Of a stretch of DNA of 64,000 bases, positions 9,145 through 18,526 are shown piece after piece; position 1 is the first letter of the stretch; each line of letters begins with the position of its first letter. The stretch is from JAGTVG01 sp964389805. Its GTDB lineage: Bacteria > Bacteroidota > Bacteroidia > Cytophagales > Cyclobacteriaceae. The stretch lies in the NCBI GenBank assembly GCA_964389805.1, contig CAYMFU010000131.1:6554-70553 (forward strand), read 5' to 3'. A model generated the notes under the pieces. The model worked only from the letters and a program-made list of their open reading frames with translations. It ran no database searches and had not been told where the DNA came from. A program made the translations under genes and the position numbers.

Positions 9145-9165
9145 AGACTCATTAACCAAGCATAA

Positions 9166-11730
9166 ATGATAAAGACTGGATCTATATTTATCTTATTTAC
9201 ACTCATCAGTATAAATTTATCAGGCCAAACTAACCTGGAATATTATTTTGGCAAAAGTATTTCATTTAATTCAAAAGTTTCCAAACCATCCGAAATCCTC
9301 GATTTTGAAGTAGGAGAAAAGCACGTAAGCCATGATCAGCTGGTTAAATATATGCATATAATTGCTGAACAATCGGACCGGGTAAACATTGAAAGATATG
9401 GATGGACATATGAGCACCGGCCCCTTTTATTACTGACCATTTCTTCTCCTGAGAATCTCTCAGATATTGAAAGGATCAGGGAAGAACATCTTAAGCTTTC
9501 GGATCCAGTTATTTCAGGAAATCTGGATATTAACAACATGCCATCCGTAGTATGGCTGGGATATAGTGTACATGGAAATGAACCTAGTGGGATCAATTCC
9601 TCCCTTCTTGTAGCCTACTATCTTGCTGCTGTCGAATCTGATGAGATTAATTCCATTCTTGACAATACAGTTATACTTCTCGATCCCAGCATAAACCCGG
9701 ATGGCTATAGCCGATTTGAACAATGGGTCAACCAATATATGTCGGAAGTATCCATTAGTGATCCTAACAATGTTGAGCATAATGAAGACTGGCCACGGGG
9801 CAGGACCAACCACTACTGGTTTGATTTGAACAGGGATTGGTTGCCTTTGCAACATCCTGAATCTCAAGCCAGAATAAAACAATTTTACAGGTGGAAACCT
9901 AATATTTTAACTGACCATCACGAAATGGGAAGTAATTCCACCTTCTTTTTCCAACCTGGTATACCGTCTCGAACAAATCCAAATACTCCTGCTGAAAACT
10001 TCAGACTTACAACTAAAATAGCCACTTATCATGCTGAAGCTTTAGATAAAATCGGTTCTTTATACTTTTCTAAGGAACAATTCGATGATTTTTATTATGG
10101 CAAGGGATCATCCTATCCGGATGTAAATGGAAGTATAGGAATATTATTTGAGCAGGCATCTTCCAGAGGGCTTTCCCAACAAACCGTAAACGGAGTTCTA
10201 GAATTTCCCTTCACTATCAGGAACCAACTTACAGTTTCGCTTTCAACATTAAAATCGGGATATGAACTCAAAAATGAACTTCTAGAATATCAGGCTGATT
10301 TTTACAAAGAAACATCTGAACTAGCCCGGAATGACCAGGTGAAAGCTTATGTTTTTGATGGAGGAATTGATTTGACCAAAGCCAATAATTTTCTCGGCAT
10401 TCTGGCTCAACATCAGATTAAAACCTATCGACTTGCTGAGGGAATATCGATTGATAATCATGAGTATTCGGCACAAAGTTCCTATATCGTTCCACTGGAT
10501 CAAAAACAGCTAAGGCTTATTAAAGGAATATTTGAAAAATCAACATCCTTTACGGACAGCCTGTTTTATGATGTATCGGCATGGACGTTCCCCTTGGCTT
10601 TTGACATGGAATACGGTACTCTTGAAGGAAAATTGTATAAAAACAGCTTACTGGGGGATCAAATTACGGAACTCCCTTCACTTTCAGGCAGGGTCGTTGA
10701 AAAAAGTTCTTATGCTTATCTTATGAACTGGGATGATTATAACTCATATAAAGCCTTATATATGATTTTAAAAAACAATCTTAAAGTAAAGGTTGCGTTG
10801 AAAGCTTTCTCAACTAATGAAGGCATTAGCCATAGACCTGGCACAATACTTGTCCCAGCCCGGAATCAATCTAAAACAGAAGATCAGGTATACGAGATCC
10901 TTCGGAAAATCTCTGCAAAATGTAAAATCAATTTCAGCGGTGTCTCATCCGGGTTCAACCAGGACGGGATAGATTTAGGAAGTCCGAATATGGTCAATCT
11001 GGAAAAACCTAAAGTTATGATGCTAATTGGCAATGGTGTTTCATCTTATGAAGCCGGAGAAGTCTGGCATTTGCTTGATAACCGTTTTGGAATTCCTATT
11101 TCCATGATTGATATTGATAGATTTAATCGCATAAACCTATCACGGTACAATACTATTATCCTGGTGAATGGAAATTATTCAGGAATATCCGATAGCTCAA
11201 GAGAAAAACTGGAGCAATGGATTAAGAATGGGGGTACTGTAATTGGGACAAAAAATGGCTCAAAATGGTTGATCGATCAGAAACTCGCCCATATTAATTT
11301 GAAAAAAGCGAACAGGGATACGTTGACATCAAAAAACTATGGAGACATGTATCAATATATTGGAGCCCAAAATATTGGAGGCTCTATATTTGAAACTAGA
11401 CTTGATCTTTCGCATCCTCTTTGTTTTGGATATCCGGACACGTATTTAAGCATTTTCAAAAACAATAAATTGTTCTTCGAAAAATCTAAGAATCCTTATA
11501 ACAATCCTGTTCTATATACTAATGATCCATTGCTCAGCGGGTATGTTTCAAAGGAGAATAACGAACTTATAAAAAACTCCTCAGCAGTAATTGTAAGTTC
11601 CGTTGGAAGTGGCAAAACTATTTGCTTTAGCGACAATCCAAATTTCAGGGCTTTCTGGTACGGTACAAACCGGTTATTTCTGAATGCTATTTTTCTGGGG
11701 AATTTGATAAGCAGTTCATCAGCCAGGTAA
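9166..11730 (+). CDS. secreted M14-family zinc carboxypeptidase
   Basis: An 854-residue exported metallopeptidase. A signal peptide ends near LSG-QTN (about 20). The M14 domain (about 50-390) has zinc ligands H136-x-x-E139 in HGNEPSG and a His near 251 in TDHHEM. The DLNRDW motif and a late acidic residue in LFEQASSRG fit the catalytic region. The C-terminal third, including KVMMLIGNGVSSYEAGEVW and GGTVIGTKNG, looks like the glutamine-amidotransferase-like domain often joined to these long Bacteroidota M14 proteins. It probably degrades peptides outside the cytoplasm. The 3' end overlaps the convergent yigZ gene by 12 bases. Confidence 0.9.
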   Translation: MIKTGSIFILFTLISINLSGQTNLEYYFGKSISFNSKVSKPSEILDFEVGEKHVSHDQLVKYMHIIAEQSDRVNIERYGWTYEHRPLLLLTISSPENLSDIERIREEHLKLSDPVISGNLDINNMPSVVWLGYSVHGNEPSGINSSLLVAYYLAAVESDEINSILDNTVILLDPSINPDGYSRFEQWVNQYMSEVSISDPNNVEHNEDWPRGRTNHYWFDLNRDWLPLQHPESQARIKQFYRWKPNILTDHHEMGSNSTFFFQPGIPSRTNPNTPAENFRLTTKIATYHAEALDKIGSLYFSKEQFDDFYYGKGSSYPDVNGSIGILFEQASSRGLSQQTVNGVLEFPFTIRNQLTVSLSTLKSGYELKNELLEYQADFYKETSELARNDQVKAYVFDGGIDLTKANNFLGILAQHQIKTYRLAEGISIDNHEYSAQSSYIVPLDQKQLRLIKGIFEKSTSFTDSLFYDVSAWTFPLAFDMEYGTLEGKLYKNSLLGDQITELPSLSGRVVEKSSYAYLMNWDDYNSYKALYMILKNNLKVKVALKAFSTNEGISHRPGTILVPARNQSKTEDQVYEILRKISAKCKINFSGVSSGFNQDGIDLGSPNMVNLEKPKVMMLIGNGVSSYEAGEVWHLLDNRFGIPISMIDIDRFNRINLSRYNTIILVNGNYSGISDSSREKLEQWIKNGGTVIGTKNGSKWLIDQKLAHINLKKANRDTLTSKNYGDMYQYIGAQNIGGSIFETRLDLSHPLCFGYPDTYLSIFKNNKLFFEKSKNPYNNPVLYTNDPLLSGYVSKENNELIKNSSAVIVSSVGSGKTICFSDNPNFRAFWYGTNRLFLNAIFLGNLISSSSAR

Positions 11731-12327
11731 CCGACAAATATTTATTACACTTTTATATCCTGAAAGTCTATTTATTAGCTCCTGAAAATCCGCCATGGGG
11801 ATGAGTCCGGTAATTCTACAGTTTTCTTCATACTTCTGGTCTGAGATTTTAAAATCATATTGCTGCAGAACATGCATTACATCGTTTATACCTTCATAGC
11901 TGAAATCAATATTGATTTTAGTTTTCGGAACCTTTTCTATGATGGTTGCTTTGGATAAAGCTTCTTTAGAGGCAGTTTTATAAGCATTGATCAAACCGCT
12001 CTTACCTAACTTAGTACCTCCAAAATATCGAACAACTATGACCAGGACATCTGTAAGTTGAAAAGATCTAATTTGATTTAGAATAGGATCTCCGGCCGTA
12101 TGGCGGGGTTCGCCATCATCATAAGCTCTGAAATGCAAATCATTATTCCCTATTACATATGCAAAACAATGGTGTCTGGCACTATAATGCTCCTTTTTTA
12201 CCGATTGGATAAGCTGTTTAACTTCATCTTCGTGATTTACGGGATAAGCGAGAGCAATAAATTTACTGCCTTTATCTTTATATAATCCTTCAGACATTTC
12301 TTTTATGGATAAATATTTATCCTTCAT
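11719..12327 (-). CDS. YigZ/IMPACT family protein
   Basis: A 202-residue member of the YigZ/IMPACT family. Diagnostic segments are AYDDGEPRHTAGDPIL, VVRYFGGTKLGKSGLI and a preceding HHCFAYV. The family is linked to translation control in eukaryotes (IMPACT), but the bacterial role is unsettled. The C-terminal ferredoxin-like part (about 135-200) matches the usual two-domain length. It overlaps the upstream TPR gene by 11 bases, which suggests translational coupling, and its 3' end overlaps the M14 gene on the other strand. Confidence 0.9.
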   Translation of the reverse strand: MKDKYLSIKEMSEGLYKDKGSKFIALAYPVNHEDEVKQLIQSVKKEHYSARHHCFAYVIGNNDLHFRAYDDGEPRHTAGDPILNQIRSFQLTDVLVIVVRYFGGTKLGKSGLINAYKTASKEALSKATIIEKVPKTKINIDFSYEGINDVMHVLQQYDFKISDQKYEENCRITGLIPMADFQELINRLSGYKSVINICRLPG

Positions 12328-13450
12328 CGTTCAATTGCAGAAATTTCTCAGCTTCACTTTTTACAGGAACATAAGGATCAGTTTTTAAGGCCAGCTTATA
12401 ATACTTTCTGGCATTTTTATCATCATCCTGATCAATTGCAATCCTAGCCATACCCGTATATATCAAACTCAAGTAATGGTTATCATCTCTCCCCATCTCC
12501 TCATATTTTTCAAGTGCTATTCTAAGATAATACCTGGCCGCTTCTATCTTATCAAGTTGTTCTGAGATTAACCCGGAAAACAAATTTCCAGCCATTTGAT
12601 AGTAGGTATTATTGTGGTTTATCAGTGAATCGATCATATCTCTGGATATAGTGTCATTGTTATTATTATAGATCAAAGATTCAATATATAAACATTTAAA
12701 CTTGTAATTGCCTGGAAAACGGTCGACAAGAATTTGTGTATAGGGTAATGCCATATCTGGTTTATTCTCATATCTGAGGTATATATGAAAAAGATAAATG
12801 AAGGCTTCGCGTTGCATGAACACGCCCTCTTCTGTAGCTACCTTTAATTGTTCGAGACCCATATCCATATCACCGCTCATAAATACCCATAAAAATGTCT
12901 TATAAAATGGATGCAATTCAGGAAATTTCTCCCGATAATAATTATATACGCCACTCGAAAAATAAAAATCCGGGAACTTTTCTTTAAGTGTAAATCCTAG
13001 CTTTAATGAATTATAAGCTTTTTTCGCAGATCCTACCGCTTTCATCCGCTGCCCAACACTATTATAAAAATCTGCAAGGAGGCCATATCCCGCCATTATA
13101 TAAAATTCTCCTTCTTCCTTCAAGTCCTCATTTTCCTGAAATGGTTCAGCCAGTTCAATAGCTGTTTCCAACTCTTTCAGGTATTCAATATATGGATCGG
13201 TATCTTCTTTAAAGGGTCTATCCCTCCAGTAAAGGATCATTGATCTTAGTAAATGATTCGCCGGATGATTTCCAAGCTGGTTTTCCAGGGTATCTATTTC
13301 CAGATAGGCAGTATCAAATTCAAAATTATAAATATGATCTATAGCCCTGTTCATGCGGTCGATCAGCATGCTGTCTTCAAGTAAAAATTCTTGAGCAATG
13401 GAATTAGAAATATTGGTCGTAATCAATAAAAATATTAGAACAAGTTTCAT
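12317..13450 (-). CDS. secreted TPR-repeat protein
   Basis: A 377-residue protein with a signal peptide (about 1-19, ending SIAQ). Helical repeats of TPR type run through it, including a clear repeat near the C-terminus (YYLRIALEKYEEMGR and ARKYYKLALKTDP). It is probably a periplasmic or outer-membrane-associated scaffold. The partner is unknown. It starts nine bases after the end of the permease gene and overlaps yigZ at its end, so the three minus-strand genes likely form one transcript. Confidence 0.75.
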   Translation of the reverse strand: MKLVLIFLLITTNISNSIAQEFLLEDSMLIDRMNRAIDHIYNFEFDTAYLEIDTLENQLGNHPANHLLRSMILYWRDRPFKEDTDPYIEYLKELETAIELAEPFQENEDLKEEGEFYIMAGYGLLADFYNSVGQRMKAVGSAKKAYNSLKLGFTLKEKFPDFYFSSGVYNYYREKFPELHPFYKTFLWVFMSGDMDMGLEQLKVATEEGVFMQREAFIYLFHIYLRYENKPDMALPYTQILVDRFPGNYKFKCLYIESLIYNNNNDTISRDMIDSLINHNNTYYQMAGNLFSGLISEQLDKIEAARYYLRIALEKYEEMGRDDNHYLSLIYTGMARIAIDQDDDKNARKYYKLALKTDPYVPVKSEAEKFLQLNDEG

Positions 13451-13459
13451 AAATACGTA

Positions 13460-14356
13460 TTACGAAAAATACAAAATAATATCTTGATAGGAAATTAGAA
13501 ATATAGCAATTATGGCCAGGACCATTCCAATTATATTTGGTTTGATCAACTTTTCATTAAATATAAAGAAAGCGGCCATACTTGATGATACGATAATTCC
13601 AATATTCAGGATAGGATAAACTACTGCCCCGTTATTATTAAAACTTGACAAGGTCAATAATAAGAAATAAAGACTGAAATAATTGGGGATTCCTAAATAG
13701 ATTCCACCTAAAAGGTCTTTTTTATTGATTTTTTCTCTTCTAAGAATTAAAATAATAGCACCTGAAATGAAGGCTGAAGCAAAAATGATAACAGGAAGTA
13801 CAGGTTTTTGGGCAGAAGTGATCAGGAAGGCATTTATATAATTTAGTGAAGTATCGATAAGCCCCGTACTAAGAAAGACGAACGCAGGAATTAATAACAA
13901 GTACTTTCTGGTCCAGGTGAACTTTCCAGCGCCTTTTGGTCTGATTGAACATAAAATAATAGATGCAATTCCGAATATCAATCCAGTAAAATTGAAAATA
14001 TCAAATTTTGTGCCCCCTAATTTCAAAACATAGATGCTGAAAATTACGGGTATCAACATGGACATCTTTGAAGATATGGTTGCAACGGCTACATTATATT
14101 TCTGGGTAGTGATAGCCATTAGAAAAAATGTTAAAATAAACAGAGCTCCCAGAGCTATAGGAAATAAAATCCATGATTCAAAAAGGATAAATGTATTTTC
14201 TAATAAGATTCTGCCATAGAAAAAAATCCCGGTTAGAACACAAACCAGGTAATTGATCACAATAGCATTTAAGGTATTAATTCCCATCCTGGAATAGGAC
14301 CTAAAAGAAAGAAATATCCCAATATTCATTATGATTGTCAGAATGAGGTATCCCAT
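13460..14356 (-). CDS. EamA/DMT-like membrane permease
   Basis: A 298-residue protein with about ten hydrophobic spans in two similar halves, the layout of EamA/drug-metabolite transporters. The second half contains NGAVVYPILNIGIIV and AFFIFNEKLIKPN, resembling the end of the EamA repeat. The substrate is unknown. It leads a minus-strand group with the TPR protein and YigZ. The start ATG lies in a short divergent gap facing the polysaccharide genes. Confidence 0.7.
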   Translation of the reverse strand: MGYLILTIIMNIGIFLSFRSYSRMGINTLNAIVINYLVCVLTGIFFYGRILLENTFILFESWILFPIALGALFILTFFLMAITTQKYNVAVATISSKMSMLIPVIFSIYVLKLGGTKFDIFNFTGLIFGIASIILCSIRPKGAGKFTWTRKYLLLIPAFVFLSTGLIDTSLNYINAFLITSAQKPVLPVIIFASAFISGAIILILRREKINKKDLLGGIYLGIPNYFSLYFLLLTLSSFNNNGAVVYPILNIGIIVSSSMAAFFIFNEKLIKPNIIGMVLAIIAIFLISYQDIILYFS

Positions 14357-14435
14357 TGGTACTAAATAATCGAATTCTCATAAACAATGATTATAAATCT
14401 TGTATTTTTATATTATCAGGAATCTATAATTCTAT

Positions 14436-15389
14436 TTGAGCAAAATTTTGAGTGCTAAATTTGAATTTGTAATTGCAGAAGCCCTTCCGAGATTTGAATT
14501 TTCCGTTGAACAATGTCTATATAATTCACCGGAATATATAAGTCTGTGGAACGAATTTAACAATATTACTTTCCTAATTGTCAATTCAGAAAAGCGGAAA
14601 ATCGCTGCCCGGATCAATTTTCAGATTAAAGAAACTACAGCGGTCAGCATAACCACAGCACCATTTGGTTCTCTTTCCATCTCTCAGGGTGTTGATTTTG
14701 AGACTTTAAGTGATTTCATGGATTATATAGAAACTCATTTACGGTCAAAAGGTATCCGGGAAATAATAATCAAACACTATCCGGGAATTTATTATCCGGA
14801 ATCATTTGAAAAGGTAATTTCTACACTTGCTTTGAATGGATATAAGACATCATTGATTGACCTAAATCAGATCATAAAGATATCTAATGATCCATTTGAA
14901 TCGCTCATACACCCGATGGAGCTTAGGAACCTGAACAAATCTAAAAAAACTGGTATCATATTTACTAAACATTCAAACACTGAAGCTGAAATGGTGTTTA
15001 ATGCTATAGAAACTTTCAGAAACGATAGAAAGATTCCTGTAAATATAGATTTTAACTCCCTTATGCGTTTAATTGATAAATTCCCTTATCATTATAAATT
15101 CTTTTCTGCATCGATGGAAGATGAAATGGTGTCTGCTACAATTTGTGTTAAGGTGAAAGATTCGATTCTATATAATTTTTTACCCGCCCATAACAGCGCC
15201 TACAATAAGTTTAGCCCTTTAATATTTTTATTGGAACAGGTTTATAAATATGCATCAGGCCATAAGATGAAATATATTGATCTGGGTGTTTCTTCTGTTA
15301 ATAATAAACCTCAGATGGGTCTTATCAGGTTTAAAGAAAGACTTGGCAGCAAATCCGTCAGTAAGCTTACTTTTCTAAAAGAAATTTGA
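14436..15389 (+). CDS. GNAT/FemAB-like acyltransferase
   Basis: A 317-residue cytoplasmic protein. The C-terminal half (about 150-310) looks like the GNAT fold used by FemAB-type transferases, with NFLPAHNSAYNKFSP and DLGVSSVNNKPQMGLIRFKERLG near the end. The start is a TTG at 14436. Nearby TTG and GTG codons within 20 bases make the exact start uncertain. The gene is eight bases ahead of a flippase gene and is followed by a glycosyltransferase. It may therefore add an acyl or amino-acid group to a surface glycan precursor, which is inference from context. Confidence 0.65.
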   Translation: MSKILSAKFEFVIAEALPRFEFSVEQCLYNSPEYISLWNEFNNITFLIVNSEKRKIAARINFQIKETTAVSITTAPFGSLSISQGVDFETLSDFMDYIETHLRSKGIREIIIKHYPGIYYPESFEKVISTLALNGYKTSLIDLNQIIKISNDPFESLIHPMELRNLNKSKKTGIIFTKHSNTEAEMVFNAIETFRNDRKIPVNIDFNSLMRLIDKFPYHYKFFSASMEDEMVSATICVKVKDSILYNFLPAHNSAYNKFSPLIFLLEQVYKYASGHKMKYIDLGVSSVNNKPQMGLIRFKERLGSKSVSKLTFLKEI

Positions 15390-15396
15390 TAAATAA

Positions 15397-16638
15397 ATGA
15401 TTGATTTTATAAAAAAATCTACCTGGTCATTTTCCTCCATAATTATAAAATCAATATGCTCACTGGCAACCAATAAATTGTTTGCAATATATTTCGGAAC
15501 AACCGGGATTACATTACTGGCACACTTCCAGAATCTAATAAGTTTGATCACTCAGGTACCTAATGATGGCATCAACAGGGGAATTATAAAATATTGGTCA
15601 GAGGGGGATATATCTCATCTGCAAAAACAAAAATATTTCAAGGCAGGATTTATATTAAATTTTGGAGTACTTGCAATATCCCTTACTTTGATTTATCTAT
15701 TCCGGTCTTATTTTTTCCGGGAATTTAACTTTAGCTTCAGTAGTACGATGATAATTCTTTCGATTATTGGCATAGTGCTTTATATAGTTCATTTATTTCT
15801 CCTTTCCATCATTCTTTCCTTTCAACGAATTAAGGTATATGCTATAATCAATGCTCTTGGATCCATACTGGTGGTAATTGTCATTCTAATTGTCGCCCCA
15901 AAAAGAAATTTAAACTATGCTCTTTTATTTTACATATTGGCACAAAGTATGGCAGTTGTATTTTCACTTGTTTATGGATTTCTGAATGGAATATTATTGC
16001 CCCTGACGGGTCGGATATCAATGAAAGACTATGGAAAGCTCGGTGAATTTATCTTAATGGCTCTTAGTATACTGTTTTTTGGCAAGGTGACGGATTTTAT
16101 TATCCGGGATTATGCCATTCAGTCATTTGGGATGCTTCACACCGGACTCTGGCAATCAATAGTAAAACTATCAGACGGATACATGATGTTGTTTATCAAT
16201 ACAGTAGGGATCGTTTATTACCCGCAGGTATCTTCCTTGATCTTAAATACAGACCATTTACGCCAGTATTTGCGGGATGTACTCAAGATCGTAATTATTA
16301 TCAGTGCCATAGGCCTCGTCCTGATATATATCCTTCGGAAACCTTTATTGATTCTATTATATAACAGGGAATTCGTACCTGCCGGGGACTTAATGCCTTT
16401 ACAATTCGTTGGAGATTTTTTCTGCATAATTGCATACTTATTAACGTATATCATCTCTGCCCAGGCAAGAACACGGACATTTATAATTCTACAAGCCGCC
16501 TCAGCTGTATTTTATCTATTTCTGGTCTACCTACTGTCATCCAGCCTGGGGATAGAAGGCATTCCCGCGGCTCATGCTGTCAGATACTTTGTTTTAGTAA
16601 TAATTCTAATAATTTTGAACAAACGTATTATCTTCTAA
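15397..16638 (+). CDS. Wzx-like O-antigen/polysaccharide flippase
   Basis: A 413-residue membrane protein with about 12 hydrophobic spans, of the polysaccharide-transporter (MOP) type. The N-terminus (KKSTWSFSSIIIKSICSLATNK) and the region around QVPNDGINRGIIKYWSEG resemble the Wzx/WzxE group that flips undecaprenyl-linked glycans to the periplasm. Its stop overlaps the ATG of the glycosyltransferase gene by one base (TAATG), so translation is probably coupled. No polymerase or initiating sugar transferase is nearby. Confidence 0.82.
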   Translation: MIDFIKKSTWSFSSIIIKSICSLATNKLFAIYFGTTGITLLAHFQNLISLITQVPNDGINRGIIKYWSEGDISHLQKQKYFKAGFILNFGVLAISLTLIYLFRSYFFREFNFSFSSTMIILSIIGIVLYIVHLFLLSIILSFQRIKVYAIINALGSILVVIVILIVAPKRNLNYALLFYILAQSMAVVFSLVYGFLNGILLPLTGRISMKDYGKLGEFILMALSILFFGKVTDFIIRDYAIQSFGMLHTGLWQSIVKLSDGYMMLFINTVGIVYYPQVSSLILNTDHLRQYLRDVLKIVIIISAIGLVLIYILRKPLLILLYNREFVPAGDLMPLQFVGDFFCIIAYLLTYIISAQARTRTFIILQAASAVFYLFLVYLLSSSLGIEGIPAAHAVRYFVLVIILIILNKRIIF

Positions 16639-17558
16639 TGTCATCGCCATTAATCACCATAATCTGTATAAGCCATAACCATGAAAAGTATCTTTCGGAA
16701 GCTGTAAACTCCGTAATAAATCAATCTTACCAAAATATAGAGACCATAATCGTGGATAATGGAAGTCGTGATGATTCTCAAAAACTCATCAAGAAACTAG
16801 CCTCAGATCATCCGGGTATTAAAATGATTCTGTTGAATGAAAATTTGGGAAATTGTAGGGCATTTAATCTTGCTTTGGCAGAATCGGCAGGTGAATATAT
16901 CATTGATCTTTCTGCTGATGATGTACTTCTCCCCGACCGGACAGAAGAAGGTTTAAATAGTTTTAAGGAATATGGCCAGGAATATGGCATAAACTTCACA
17001 GATGCTGTATATATTGATAATTCAGGTAAAATTTTAGGTCAGCATTATAAAAGAGATGAAAAAGGGCAGCTTAAAGATCACGTACCGGAAGGAAATGTAT
17101 ATGCCGACTTATTGGCAAGATATTTTATTTGTACCCCTACTATGATGATACGAAAATCCGTGTTTACTCAATTAGGGGGATATGACGAAAATTTAACCTA
17201 CGAGGATTTTGATTTTTGGATCAGATCGGGGAAAATCACAAAATATTGTTACACAGACAAAATCCTTGTCAAAAAAAGGGTTTTAGAAAATTCTCTTTCC
17301 TCAAACCAATATAAACAAAATAGCAATATGTTAAGATCCACCTATCAGGTTTGCCTGAAGGCAGAAGAACTGAATGAATCTGAATCAGAAACAAAAGCTC
17401 TTTGCCAAAGAAGTAAATTTGAGTTCAGAAAAGCTTTTTTTTCATGGAATTTTCGGGAAGCTTATGGTTTTTCAACCATCCTGATCAGGAATTTGAAACC
17501 AGGAATTCAGCGTATGCTATTTTTTCTTATTAATGGCTTGTTAAAACTCGCCCATTAA
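16638..17558 (+). CDS. family 2 glycosyltransferase
   Basis: A 306-residue GT-A enzyme. The N-terminus has ITIICISHNHEKYLSEAV and IIVDNGSRDDS. The DLSADDVLLPDR segment is the DxD-like metal/nucleotide-sugar site, and YEDFDFWIR is the typical acceptor-side acidic motif. It probably adds a sugar to the lipid-linked glycan moved by the adjacent flippase. It ends 44 bases from convergent rsgA with no clear terminator between them. Confidence 0.88.
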   Translation: MSSPLITIICISHNHEKYLSEAVNSVINQSYQNIETIIVDNGSRDDSQKLIKKLASDHPGIKMILLNENLGNCRAFNLALAESAGEYIIDLSADDVLLPDRTEEGLNSFKEYGQEYGINFTDAVYIDNSGKILGQHYKRDEKGQLKDHVPEGNVYADLLARYFICTPTMMIRKSVFTQLGGYDENLTYEDFDFWIRSGKITKYCYTDKILVKKRVLENSLSSNQYKQNSNMLRSTYQVCLKAEELNESESETKALCQRSKFEFRKAFFSWNFREAYGFSTILIRNLKPGIQRMLFFLINGLLKLAH

Positions 17559-17602
17559 ATATAAGAAAATCCCTTTATTATTTAATATTCAGAGAAGATA
17601 TA

Positions 17603-18526
17603 TCAACGCCGGTTATCATCGTCAATGATCATACTTACATAACTGTCGTATCTGGTCTCAGATATTTCCTCACGCTCCAGGGCATCCAAAATAACACATC
17701 CCGGTTCGTTGATGTGCAGACAGTTCTTAAATTTGCACTCGCCCAATTTATCCCTCATCTCAGGGAAATAATGACTTATCTCCCATGATTCCATATCAAT
17801 CAAACCAAGTTCCTTTATTCCTGGGGTGTCAATAACATAGGTGTTCTCTTCAAGTTCTATCATCTGGGCAAATGTAGTCGTATGCTTTCCTTTATTGGCA
17901 AAATTCGAGATCACATCAGTCGGCAACTGAAGGTCAGGATTTATCCGGTTTAAAATAGTGGATTTCCCTACACCTGAGTGCCCTGACATGAGTGATTTCC
18001 GGCCAGTTAACCATGATTTTACTACATCCAGATCTTTGTCCTTTTCAGCTGAGATCAGGATATTTTCATACCCGATCTCATCATAAACTCTGGACAGATA
18101 GTCATGCAGATCTTTCAACGCATCATTAAGAAGATCTGATTTATTGAAAATAATTTTGGCTGGTATCCTGAAAGAATCGGCTGATACTAGGTACCTGTCA
18201 ATAAATCCCACCGAAGTTCTGGGGTAGGTAAGACTTGCTACCAGTAAGGCTTGATCAATATTGGCTGCAATAATATGTCCCTGGCTTGATTTTTTAATAG
18301 ATTTCCTTATAATATAATTGGTTCTAGGTAATATTTCATATATGATCCCCTCCTCATGCTGATCGATAGAAAATCTGACCTGATCCCCTACGGCTATGGG
18401 ATTGGTGGTCTTTATCCCCTTCAGTTTTAACTTACCTCTCAACCTGCATCGAAACAATTCACCAGATTCAGATTTAACATCATACCATGATCCTGTAGAT
18501 TTTAATACCAAGCCCTCTATGCTCAT
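17603..18526 (-). CDS. rsgA: ribosome small subunit-dependent GTPase A
   Basis: A 307-residue circularly permuted GTPase that checks and matures the 30S subunit. An N-terminal OB fold (about 1-70) precedes the permuted G motifs: NKSDLL (G4, about 128), GHSGVGKST (G1, about 180) and DTPGIKELG (G3, about 232). The C-terminal zinc site is complete (CKFKNCLHINEPGC), in contrast to the zinc-site losses in AccD, Tgt and PerR in this window. The start overlaps the kdtA stop by four bases (ATGA), so the pair is coupled. Confidence 0.96.
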   Translation of the reverse strand: MSIEGLVLKSTGSWYDVKSESGELFRCRLRGKLKLKGIKTTNPIAVGDQVRFSIDQHEEGIIYEILPRTNYIIRKSIKKSSQGHIIAANIDQALLVASLTYPRTSVGFIDRYLVSADSFRIPAKIIFNKSDLLNDALKDLHDYLSRVYDEIGYENILISAEKDKDLDVVKSWLTGRKSLMSGHSGVGKSTILNRINPDLQLPTDVISNFANKGKHTTTFAQMIELEENTYVIDTPGIKELGLIDMESWEISHYFPEMRDKLGECKFKNCLHINEPGCVILDALEREEISETRYDSYVSMIIDDDNRR

